Shown: in pieces, positions 53,101 through 64,000 of the stretch
How the letters are laid out: each line of letters opens with the position of its first letter
Numbering within the stretch: the first letter of the stretch is position 1
From: Brugia malayi
Taxonomy: Eukaryota; Nematoda; Chromadorea; Rhabditida; Onchocercidae
Assembly (NCBI RefSeq): GCF_000002995.4
Contig: NW_025062479.1
Coordinates: forward strand, 7,989,721 to 8,053,720
DNA length: 64,000 nucleotides
Reading direction: 5' to 3'
Program-made: the position numbers and the translations under genes
Notes under the pieces: model-generated
Told to the model about the DNA's origin: nothing
The model's input: the letters and a program-made list of their open reading frames with translations, nothing else
Databases searched by the model: none

Positions 53101-54635
53101 TAGCAATAGTACCAAGCGTCAAATAATTTCATAAATTCACTTTTCATAATTTTTGGTACGAACTCCCGAACTCCCTTCACCGGTTAACAAATTTTACTTT
53201 TAGGACATGTCTTGTTTACGGTTGAACATTATCCAACTATTATTGTATTCATATGGCAAAAAAATTTTGAGTGAATTTTTTAAGGGAATTCATATGCAGG
53301 ACTTTTTCTCTGTTTGAAAATTTTCTCAAAAGACAGGATTTACCACAAAGTGCGGCATCATAGAAGATATCGTCGATTGCGATTATGTCGAATGGCTGAA
53401 TATAATTTGAGCGTATCAAAAGCTGAAATATTTTGTTTCAGCCAAAAATAAATATTTGAGAACTAAAAAATTAGCAACAATTTTATCAATCTGATCTTAT
53501 TAGTAAAAAAGATTTATTTCCAATAAAAGACCTCAGTACGTCAAAGTGTGTTGTAAAAAATACTACGTACTCACAACAGTCAGATGTCAAAGGTGTAAAA
53601 ATTAAAATTTTGCTGCTCAAAATATTTGGATACTGCACAACGGGAAGATTTGAGGGAAACAGATTAAGTTCGTATTATTCTTAGCATACAGACTAAAAAT
53701 AGTACCTCAAATGGTTGGGTAAGTGGTGGGAATTCAACGGCATTGAATAACCATTGATGAGCATAGTTTTTGGGGAAGACAGGAAAGCATCGTAGATCTG
53801 CGGTGTTCAAGCTTCCTGGTGGTTGACGTACACACACTTCCAGTGTTGCTGAGTCACCTGTGCGGTAGTACCAAAATGTTAAGGTGCTACCGCCTAGCTG
53901 ACAGCTGCAACAGTTAAAAAAGTTAGATGAAAAAAGTTATTAGCTTAGTGTCTCGTATGAGTTAGTATATAGTTTTTGAATTGAAACATAGTTTTTTCTT
54001 TACAAGCTTACAAACCTTATAATATTGCTAATTAAAGTAGCTTTTTGCATCCCGTCGAAAGGCCCATGTGTGTATGCAAATAACTCATCTGTAATAAAAA
54101 ATTTTCAACGATTCTAAATTATTCTATCACAACCTTGCTATGACGATAAGAAGATTTCTGAGATTTGGGCAAGTAAATAGAAACTATGATGTTTATCGTA
54201 ATTCCAAAATCGTTAAAATTGCAAACTGAATTGAATGCGTTACTCAAATTTTCAAAATATCCTAGGATAAAAACATAAATGCTATCAAGTAAAAGGATAA
54301 GAATAAGAATAGCATCATTATCTTAATCATTATCTTCGTGATAGCATAAAATCCAATTTCCAGTTTTTGGTACTCAGACGGAAAATCCGCAGAAAATAAG
54401 TTGAAAATTTCGTCCTCCATTTACTCCATTTGCAATAAATTAAGTGTTAGGGATGTCAAGTAAAATAACCCACCTGAACTATTTCTCGAAGGGATTATAT
54501 TGAAATGGTTCGCCACCCTGACATTGCTTGTTATCAGAAAATCACCACTATCTTCTCCAGAAGTATTATTACGCCATTGACATGTCGATTCAAAGCCACA
54601 GTTCAAATCTGCCGATGTGTTTATTTGATTTACCA
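50130..54635 (-). CDS. Secreted two-MAM-domain protein (MAM gene A), 5' end incomplete
   Basis: Ten minus-strand exons in phase: 54635-54474, 54088-54016, 53904-53706, 53422-53344, 51428-51350, 51259-51081, 50943-50851, 50682-50644, 50581-50328, 50234-50130 (stop TAA); 419 residues as modelled. The exon with the ATG and signal peptide, which must end in phase 1 before 54635, was not found. MAM domain 1 runs from DLNCGFESTCQWRNNTSG through ELFAYTHGPFDG, LTFWYYRTGDSATLEVCVRQ to IIAIDDIFYDAALC. A linker of about 60 residues follows, then MAM domain 2 from FTDCSFDSVNMCNYISSD through WRLSNQKVSNTLTGI, WFIYAGETNNPAAIFLMR, VSFYVHMAGKYGRLRVC to IYFVADK and IGLDKIQLLIKHGEV, with the stop only ten residues beyond. 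No membrane segment or anchor signal is seen, so the protein is probably secreted. It contains a 1.9 kb intron (51429-53343). Function unknown; MAM modules usually mediate adhesion or dimerisation. Very likely a paralogue of the gene at 39.7-44.2 kb. Confidence 0.82.
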
Positions 54636-57600
54636 CTGAAAGCAATTTGCATACTTGAGAACCTGATTAACTAGTTTAGGTAAGCCTTGCACAATCATAC
54701 CTTTTTAATGAATTTAAGACCAAAAATACTATTTTTGTATAATATGTTTCTTTTTCTAAGCGACTTAGATACAAATTATCGCCAACCTTTCGACAGTATG
54801 CTGGTGAAAAAAGTTACAGTTAGCCTCATTTTTCTGCTTATCGGTATCTTTTTTTATTCGATCGAATTTAACTGAAATTCTTTTTTAATGAAAGCTAAAT
54901 AATTGTTGTTAATGTTGTATTATTGATGCCAACCAATTATGGAAAAAAATGTATTTACCGATATTGTACAGAGGAAAACTGAAACTAAATTAGAAAACAC
55001 TACCAGCTAGCTTGCTTCCTTATGACAATTGTTTCGTTGGATTTTCAAGTTCATTGAGTTTTATTAAGTCCATCTTTAATATTATCTTTTAATTTCATGA
55101 AACTTTCAAAAACCATTACTACTCTCGGATTAAAATAAGCCGTTTAGACTAACCATTACAAAAAGTTGGCAAGTGTAATTGTGGTATATATGCATTGGCA
55201 CATGTATTTGTGATATAACATGTAAGAAAGGAATAGCATTATGTCACATACTGTCTATGGAAGAGAAAGTGGAAAAGGTTCACATTTTTAGTTTTTCCTT
55301 TACACGCTATATATATAATAAATAATATTTACAAAATTTAGGAAAGAAGTAATTAATTAGATTTTAGAGCACACTTTTTATGAAGACATGAAATTTACCA
55401 TGTGGTAGCAAAGACCAAGCAGCAAGAAAAATGAAGTAAGAATAGCTAAGTGAAGTGGATTTTTTGAGGAAGTCTATATAAAGTATGTGAAAATTGAGGA
55501 CATGACCTAGTAGTTATTGCAAAGATAGGTCGCAATTACGCATTTGAAGTGTTTGTTAACTAGTCCTCCGCATTCCTTTAACATAATTTAAAAGAGCCTT
55601 CTTCACCATTTTCGGACTTTTATAATTATAGTACCGATAACTACTACCATCTGTCGTGGAAGATTTGAAAATCTAATTATTATTTTGAGGTTGTTGATTT
55701 GCGGGAGGTTCGTTGGATATAGATGTAAATATGTAGGATAACAGAGGAATATAATAATTCCTTTATTAGCAGAAACAACAGTACAATAGAGAAGAATTGA
55801 AGATGAACACTCCTGGTTCTTGGTAAAAAACACACAATAAGGGTGACCTCCTTATGTAGCAAGCAATATGCGTAAACAAAGTATATGATTTAATGATTTA
55901 CAATATGAGGTTGACCTACCGAAAGAGTAATCGATCTAACAGAGAGCTGTTGACCTGGTTTATAAGCACATTTAATTACTAGTTAGCAAACCGCAAAGGA
56001 CATCAGTTAAGCAAAAGTTAACATCGTAGATTAAAACATAATTTACAATAAGTAGCGACACAACAATAAGGTCAACTAAATGAGGAGCCGATACTATTTA
56101 AATAACATATAAAAGATTTACAGTCTAAACATTACATGGAACAAAGGGTTTAAGGTATAAACATTACTTACAAAATTTCATATAACATATTCCTTACTCA
56201 TATTTTCAACTCTCATATAGTAATTTAGAGTTCCGCGATATTAAAATTCGCGACACCATCCATCATTTCGTCATTCATATATAATTGCATTCGTTTTTTA
56301 TGCATGATCATCCATATCCAGTCACTTTCTTGAGCTCCAGACCAGAAAAATTAATAGAAATTACTTTTAAAAAACTACATATAAACTCAGTTGATCTTTA
56401 TCAAAATTCAAAACTATTATCAACTTCAAATCTGCTAGCCGTTAGCAAAAATACTTCCTGATTTGGAACTACTGAGAGATCACTACAGTAAAGTAGTGGG
56501 AAATACAACATTTCTATGCATGAATATTTTTCTGTGTGCAATCGTGTATTCTACAATATAGCGACCATCCTACCTATTCATGCATGGATGAGCAGAGCAC
56601 CTAACGCAAAATACGAGAGATATTTGACTGGAACACTAACAGCGGGATTAAGAGTTAAAAAGGTTCCGGGTAGGTCAAATTATAAGACGAGGACATTATT
56701 CGAACAGTTTATCCAGGCGAAGGTTGCTTCCTTATGCTCTTCTCTCAATGTTTTACTCGTTACCATCAATTCTACAATGTTGCGTGCTTGGTTTAAGACC
56801 TGTAGGTTAACATATTCTTATAAATTTCGATCAGAATGAAGTCGTCTTCGGAATGCAGTACTTAGGGTTTATGTCACAGCTAAAAACGTTGTAGTCCTTT
56901 TCAGAGAATATCTATAAACAGGAATTAGCTGTAGATTGGATAACTTTTCCCCAGTTCACATGAGTGCACATCGAGGTTCGTACGACCCAAATAACCCAGT
57001 TCTGGTTGGTTCTCTAACTTTAGTTCAGTTACAAAAATCCAGGAGTTTAGAATGACTCGTATAAACGTAGACTTTATATCATATTCTTTGAAATGAGTCG
57101 TGGTTCATCTCTTACAATATGCAATATCCAATATATTTGTACCTAAATCATATTTAACTTCAGCTACAGAATACGATACGTCCTGTATCCATAAAAAATA
57201 TGGACGGTAAATCTCCACGATATAATCAGCGTCCCGACAGTGTTGGTGGATCTCTTGGAATTGACAGGTGTGCTTTATTTGGTGACCGATAATATATTTT
57301 AGTGTTTCAGGCAATTCTTTATCCTACATATTTCGTCCCTGAAGTTAGTGTATCTTCATTCCTAAATATTAGAAAGTCTGGATATTCAGCTGTTTGTTCC
57401 TCTTGCTTACACATTTTTACACAAAACACTTAGAAACTCATAACATACCCATCAAGTCATTTTTAATTTCCCGTATAGTGGACTGAAAGTAAAACTGAGT
57501 AACTTACCGTACAATGTAAGTATATGCTTCATATTTGATTTATCATAGAACGTTCGAACAAATTTGATTAGTAGTCTAGGAGTAACATTAAAAAATATTA

Positions 57601-57647
57601 CATTGTTTCCAATAAGGATTAATTTTTATTCATAAGTCACTTTCCAG
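54636..57647. other. Region between the divergent MAM A and EGG-like genes
   Basis: About 3 kb between two divergent genes. It must hold their promoters and the missing 5' exons of both. A plus-strand open frame of 107 codons (56516-56839) has no recognised domain; it could be the missing first exon region of the EGG-like gene or a chance frame. Confidence 0.5.
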
Positions 57648-60621
57648 GGAGAACAAAGATCAGGAGTGCTGCTTTGTTCTTCTTTTGAAGATCGAAAATT
57701 TCAAAGAGTACTTAGCTGAAATTAGTTGTTGTGCTTGGTTAAATAATATACCACTGGTTGCCTTTCTAGTTGGTATTCTGATCCTTCTGGCTGTTTTAAT
57801 CATCTCGCCGTTCCTAATTGTTTCGCTCATCATACGCGGCTATGTAAGAACTCTCTAATATTGAATTTTTAAATTATGCGTTATTTTAAATGGATTGAAT
57901 ATTTCTATGAACCTCGCATAAAACAATTCTCATGTAAAAATCTGAAGTTTTGGTTCATCAGATGAATAAATTTAGTCGTCGATATCCTTGAATGACAGCC
58001 AAGCAGTGGAGATCATTAGGGCACAATCGAGCTGGCCTAGTGCAGATATATCATTACACATTAGATCCCTGAAATCGATGATTCCTCCGAACGTTACGTT
58101 ATGCAGGGGATATGGGTTTTCATGCACAAATTTGCCGGTAAGTCAACTGTTCTTTTGTCAAACTCTTAGCACTTTAATGATAACTGAACAATTTTAATGA
58201 TATATAATATCAGATGATTTATAAGATGAATATCAATGATTGATTACTAAATTGATTTAACCATCTAGTTGAGAAATAAAAAAAATGAAAATTTGTTCCA
58301 TACAGAGCCTCATCATTGGGACATTGCAACGTTGTGATGGTGTAGAAGACTGCCCAGACGGAAGCGATGAAATCGGATGCAAATGTATTCTTTTTTTTCT
58401 TCTCTTTATCTGTTACTTTATCTGAAGGCAACAATAAAATCTGTTTTCAACTTTATATAGATTGTACAGGGATTTTCGCTCGATTAATGAAAGTATTTTA
58501 GTATGTCATACGACGGTCAACTGTTCCAGTTCAATACACGGAGTTATCTCATCGAGACATTCGATGTGTTTACGGGGTTACCGTTTATGTGATGGAAATG
58601 TTGACTGTCTAGATGGTTCTGACGAGGAGCATTATTGCAGTAAGTTCTCATATATATCAACATTGGTTAGTTTGTAGCTATTGTTCTTTATTTTCCTAGT
58701 CGAATACTTTCGAAAACATAAATGATTCGATTTTTATAGGAAAAGAATGCTCAAAATACGAAGAACGATGCGGTAAAACAGGTATATGTTTGGCCCAGGA
58801 ACAGATGTGTGATGGTGACGTGCAATGCAAGTACGGCGAAGATGAAAAGAATTGTAATGGTAAATGTCACGGAGGCGCATTATGGTGTGAAGGCAAAAAA
58901 AAGTGCATACCCAAGTGGCAAATTTGCAATGGCATTCAAAATTGCCCAGATGGCAAGGATGAAATGGTAGATTTCCTCAAAATGAAGCCTACAATTGTTT
59001 CATTTTTCAGTTGAATTCATTGCAATAATGGTTTATTATCATGAGTTTTTTCAGTCTTGATTTTCATGAACATCACGTGATATAACGAAGAAGATTTTCG
59101 TGTAAAGTTGTATAGATAAAAAGTGTTGCAACCATTTATTTGGATTTTTGTAGGATTGCACGTGCAGAGAGTGTTCAGGTATTGGGAAGGCATTATGTAA
59201 CAACAGCAATGTCTGCATTGAACGTTCGAAGGTTTGTGATGGTAATGAGGATTGTCCTGGTGGAGACGATGAAATTAACTGTCCGGGAAGTTGTGCACAT
59301 ATCCCAAAAGAGGTTTCTACAGGAAGAATTTTTAAAACTTTTATTAAGTTGTAACACTTTTGTCTGCGAACTCTTACATGAGTCTGAATGGAATTTGGCT
59401 TGTTGCAATTCCAAAAATTCTTTTATATGTACAGAAACCAGACTTTTTTTTTTTTTCAAAAACTGAAATATCTCGGAAATCTTCCAACTTTTCCTTTTCA
59501 TAAAAATTTTGTTTATGTCTCATTAAGGATTTTATCCGATGCCGAGATGGTATACTATACCATAAGAAGTATGCTTGCAGTGGAATATTGAGTGAATGTG
59601 AAGGGAAGTGTAGTGAATGTTTCAAAGAGATGGCATTCACTTGCAACAATCATAAGTGCATCAAAAGGAGTTTGGTTTGTTATTTGTTCATTTTCATCAA
59701 ACATCGTAGGATTGGTCGGATGCTTTTCAGAGACAATTTCCAGATGTAAATTGATAAGGGAAAAGGGAAAGGTTATATTTAAGGTATGTGATGGCCTGGA
59801 CGACTGTGGCGACTATTCCGATGAAACGAACTGCAACTGCAGTATTATGAAACGTGTAGGAGAAACAATGCAATGCAAAGTATATACTCGTGGGGAGACG
59901 ACTAAGTGCATTTTGTTTGTATGTTCTTGGTTGTCTAGAATTCGTTCCACTAACTGAGTTCGCCATGAATTTCAATAATTATAGTCGCAACGGTGTGATG
60001 GTTATGAGGATTGTCCTGATGGTGAAGATGAGAGAAACTGTGAAAAATGCATTAATCCAAATGCTGTTTATTGTGAACCGACGAAAACTTGCTTGGTGAG
60101 CACGAAGCGCTGTGATGGTGTTAGTGACTGTCCCGATAATAATGACGAACAAAGGTGTAGTTGTGCAGGTAAATGGATCGTTTTTGTTGGAGATAAAGTG
60201 CCTATTGTTCATTAAATGACGCAGGAAATTGTCATTATCTCTGAAAGTCAAGCAATGTATTATGCTGGACTTTGATATAATATAGTGGTCCTTTGAAAAG
60301 GAAACAAAAAGAGCTGTTTCAGAATGTCAGAAACATGGGTTCCCAATATATATGTGTACAAATGCAGCTAAATGCTTCAGACGACATGAAGTCTGTAATC
60401 CCTATACTCAGTGTCCCAATGCTTCAGAAGTGGACAAGCTGTTTTGTGCCAGTCAAGCTCGACAAAACGCTTTCTTCGCTGTAAAAAAGGTGTGAACAAA
60501 AATTTATTGTTTTCTCTGTTGATAGCATGTCTATGAAGGACAGGTACAGTTTTTCGGCTGCATCTCTTTTTACAAACTCCTAAAGGAAGTAAAACTACGG
60601 CTGCTTGACCGCGGGCTGTAA
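57648..60621 (+). CDS. egg-1: EGG-1/EGG-2-like type II membrane protein with LDL-receptor class A repeats, 5' end incomplete
   Basis: Eleven plus-strand exons in phase: 57648-57843, 57976-58137, 58306-58384, 58502-58639, 58740-58966, 59154-59312, 59528-59674, 59784-59918, 59985-60168, 60323-60489, 60526-60621 (stop TAA); about 562 residues, without the first exon, which must end in phase 2. A single membrane helix close to the N-terminus (PLVAFLVGILILLAVLIISP) with a long Cys-rich C-terminal part indicates type II topology. The ectodomain has about ten LDLa modules; clear calcium-cage signatures are CDGVEDCPDGSDE, CDGNVDCLDGSDEE, CNGIQNCPDGKDE, CDGNEDCPGGDDE, CDGLDDCGDYSDE, CDGYEDCPDGEDE and CDGVSDCPDNNDE. 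The third keeps C-x-GEDE with a lost Asp, and the sixth and last (CNPYTQCPNASE) are degenerate. In C. elegans EGG-1 and EGG-2 are type II LDLa proteins of similar length on the oocyte surface, needed for sperm entry and eggshell formation. Alternative: another nematode type II LDLa receptor. Confidence 0.8.
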
Positions 60622-63010
60622 TTTGCCTATCATAGACGTTGTATGTTTTGTATTTTCCTAATGATTTCATTGTTTACCTAAATCACTTGTCTCTTTTCTA
60701 CGGAGCTATTGTTCTTTCAAAAAGTTCCAAAGACTCATCCGTAGTTGAGATTTACAATTTTTAATTTGATTTCTCTACCATGCAAATCCCATAAAGGCGT
60801 TCGAACTTGGGTGCACTAATCAAAGTGTCAAAATGAATGCATTAAGCACTATATCTTTTTCTCCACTGATGAATAGTCTTTTTGCTTTTCTTTCATAATT
60901 TAAATTATTTTGTTGATACGATTATTTGTTTATTCTGTTTAGAGAGGGATATCAGTTCATCCTGTTTTTATAATGAAACTTGTAGTGTAATAATCCTTCG
61001 TGTAATAATTCGTGCATCTCAAGGGTAGTTCTTTTAGTTTTGCACACTTTTTACTCAATTCGAAAACGATTGCTATGTGGAATTTCTGGAATTGCTTATC
61101 TACGAACCAATATTATTATGAGGCTTGGGGAAAAAAAGCACAAAAAAGATTTAATTCAGACAATATCTGACAGGACAAAGCAATTCTGCTATATCTTTCA
61201 GTTTTTATTCTGTTGCGGACCCTATTACATGTCAATGCGTGCTTATGTTTATGCTTATTAGGTTCAAGTCCTTCGTTTACGACCGACTTGAACTGTATAA
61301 CCAGTGGCTGCTGGTTAGAAATCAGTTACTTTGAAACCATGTTGAGTTTATTTTTGAGAAATATTCTAGAGTGTTGTTAGTTTTCATTTAATACATAAAA
61401 TTACTTAAGGGTAGTTGTCTTTTAACACATCAGAAAATACACTCGAAATTGCTTAAGATAATGGTGTGCTTTGCATGTGAGAAGTATGACGCTTACTTCG
61501 AAAGGTTTTGCAGTTGTGCTCAGTCTGGAAACTTTTTTCTACTATTAGAAGTCAAAGAATTATAGTTCAGAATTGGAGCTGACTGAATATTTACATGTCG
61601 ATTCTAAAAACTGTAACTCATGGAGTCTTGTTTGGGGAACCCGTTGACCGTCCCTGTTCTGGTGTTTCAGTCCCATTTTGTGGCTTCACAGGCAATAATC
61701 GTTATTTTCAAATAAATTTTCAATTAGGATTATTTGTCAAGTCTGTCTTGTCGTGAAGGCATAACATTTTTACTAGCTTGCATTTGTTTGTTAGCTTGTT
61801 TTCCCTCTCATTTTGACTGCAAAGATGTTAACGAAAGTCGTGTGTCACAGTGTGATCTATGTTATTGGCTCTACTGAGCACATAAAACGTACATGTAAGT
61901 GAGAGATGAAAATATAAAATCATACCTGATGAAAGTTAGAGATAAGCAATAAGTATGCTAACGAATAATCCGTTCTATTTGTAATATGTCCATTGAGATA
62001 TGAATATGTTCCAACTACCGAAAACTAACAGCAAAAAAAATGCCTAAAGTAAAAAATGGTATTTTACACTATAGTGCACTTAATAATTTATGCTATCAAG
62101 ATGGGGATTCATTTTATACGCTGAACAAACGAATTTTCAGATAACAAAATGGCTTGATAAAGTTGCAAGATAAATGCTGCAATGGAAAAATTATTTATGA
62201 ATGATTGTCATGAGTAAAATACAAGTAATAAAAGATGATAATACTCCGAGAATAGTGTATATGAAATGAATACCGAAGCGATTAATCAGTGCAACAAGTG
62301 GAAAATTAGCAATTGAAAAAGCTGTAGCAACTGTTAACGTTAAGTGCGTTACTGAGGGATAAATAGCGACGATTTACGTGCGTCCAAAGGTTGTCAAAAG
62401 CGAGGTTGTTTCTGTTTTTAAATAGTGCTTGTTCATTGTGATATTGTCGTCATTATTTATACACACAGTCACAAAGTTGAATGCTATTATATTAGACCAT
62501 ATAGATGCTAAACACAACTAATCAGTCCTAAAATGAACTTGAAATAATTGTTGAAGGTAGCAGAAATATGCCATAAAAGAAAGAGAGTGAAATAAACATG
62601 AAGTTAAACTATATAGAATGTAGGTGTTTCGTGCCATGCTTGTGCCATGCTTTCAATTTCATATTAATATAAATGCATTTGAAGTAAGCCCATATCAGAT
62701 CTATTTTCATGTCAGACTCATTTCTCCATTTGTTTTCATTTACCGGTGTTGATGTTTCATTTCTTCAGTCCCAAATCTTGTTTTTAAAAAATGTTGGAAA
62801 ATATTCCAAATTAAAAAAAAATTTTAATATATACCTAATCCTCGCACGAAAGAGTTTCAATATTTTTAGTTCGTCATTATTATTCAATATTTTTAGTCAG
62901 CAGTGAACAATAATCCCAAATTTTTTCTCATTTACATGAAAAAATTACGAGTATATTTTGTAGTTTTGAACGAAAAGGCGTATAAAAATAATTTAAATGA
63001 CTTTAAAATT

Positions 63011-63105
63011 GGAGAAAGACAATAAATAGCGTTCAATGTAGTGTATATGGAGAAAGAACAATAAATAGAAAGACAATAAATAACGTTTAATGTGGTATAA
63101 TATAG
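63011..63105. repeat. Imperfect tandem repeat
   Basis: Two to three diverged copies of a unit built from GGAGAAAGACAATAAATAGC followed by a GTTCAATGTAGT-like part; the copies start near 63011, 63049 and 63069. Intergenic. Confidence 0.7.
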
Positions 63106-63186
63106 TATGAGATAATTAGGCTCCAATTAACTTCTTGAAAAACTAACTTTTTTAACCAGCAAGGATTTCTTTTTCCTATGTAGCGA

Positions 63187-63229
63187 TTTTTTCTTTTTTT
63201 CTTTTCTTTTTTTTTTTTTTTTTTTTTTT
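63187..63229. repeat. T/C-rich low-complexity tract
   Basis: T runs with single C interruptions, ending in 21 or more consecutive T. Intergenic. Confidence 0.85.
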
Positions 63230-64000
63230 AGAAATGGCAAGAAAAAACTGAAAGCGTGAATATATGATTTAGCATGCACTTTTGTCCATAAAAAGATAAT
63301 GCTTATGATGTTTAAAGAAGAAAAATGTCTGTATATTCCAACCATTTTAAACTCTTCAAAAAATGACATTACATTAAAATTTAGTCAATAAATAACTAAC
63401 AACAGCCAACAGCTAACAGAGCAAACTAGCAGTGTTATGGAGAACTGAGGAAGTGACAACCAATTTTGCAAGGAAGTTATAACTTTTAAACTTCCTTCAA
63501 CCACAAATTCAACATCGTTCAGGATAAAATTCTCTTAAAAGAGGACAAATGTTCTGGCTATTGTACAAATAAAATCCAAAGTCATCATAATTGTTGGTTC
63601 TTCTAGATAGAATAAAAAAGCCAGTGGAAATAAAAGCTAGAATTTACAATCGTTTGTGGCAAGCAAATAATCTTTCAATATGGATTTTGTTGAGGTGGTA
63701 TAGCAATAATTCTATGTGGAAATTTGTTAACCTTTGTATGTAATAGAACATTTGACCTATTTAAATTATAAGAAAGATGAATGAACAGCGATTAGTAAAA
63801 TCTACAACAGAAACAACAGAAACTAGAAGTCATAACATTTTCTGATAAAAAAAAATCTGTAATTTATATCATTATCTCTTGGAAAAAAATTAAGATTGCA
63901 GAGCTATTCTGAAACAGTATGCATCAAGCTGAGGTCAAATTAAGAAATTTATTATTTCGTATTTGTCTTATCCTACTCAAAAGAATTATTCTTTGTTTTT

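Larger units (their letters stand above)
60622..64000. other. 3' flank, no recognised gene
   Basis: About 3.4 kb after the EGG-like stop. It should start with that gene's 3' untranslated region. Short open frames on both strands show no domain. It contains a small tandem repeat near 63011-63105 and a T-rich tract at 63187-63229. Confidence 0.55.

Noticed and set aside
59193..59501. Minus-strand open frame of 102 codons
   Set aside because: Shadow of the LDLa exons, which have the correct Cys and Asp spacing on plus.

Overview
The window looks like nuclear DNA of a nematode, most probably a filarial (spirurid) roundworm. The DNA is AT-rich, genes are split into many short exons, acceptors are mostly of the TTTCAG/TTTTAG type, and the recognisable genes include animal and nematode families (a PI3K p85-type adaptor, a TMEM237-type ciliary protein, an EGG-1/2-like egg receptor). 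No bacterial, viral or plasmid gene was seen. All gene models were built by hand from reading frame, splice sites and exon phase; exon joins were accepted only where phases matched.

Layout: 170-1142 (+) 3' end of a TMEM237/JBTS-14-like membrane protein; 1143-10249 no recognised gene; 10250-13101 (+) five-exon neuropeptide-receptor-type GPCR; 14962-18554 (-) nine-exon PI3-kinase regulatory subunit (AAP-1 type); 18555-33049 gene-poor, with a decayed Ty1/copia-like retrotransposon relic near 24.1-26.0 kb; 33144-37555 (+) twelve-exon cytosolic purine 5'-nucleotidase (NT5C2 type); 39664-44166 and 50130-54635 (-) two neighbouring genes, each coding for a protein with two MAM domains; 57648-60621 (+) type II membrane protein with about ten LDL-receptor class A modules, EGG-1/EGG-2-like; 60622-64000 no recognised gene.

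The genes do not form an operon or one pathway. AAP-1-type adaptors act in insulin-like signalling, NT5C2 in purine nucleotide turnover, TMEM237 at the ciliary transition zone, the GPCR in peptide signalling. The right-hand third (39.6-60.6 kb) is a cluster of three extracellular, disulphide-rich proteins: the two MAM genes have parallel architecture and orientation and are probably a local duplication, and the EGG-like gene is divergent from the nearer MAM gene.

Limits: the first coding exon was not found for the TMEM237-like gene (it starts before the window), for either MAM gene or for the EGG-like gene. Assignments rest on motif recognition, not on a database search.
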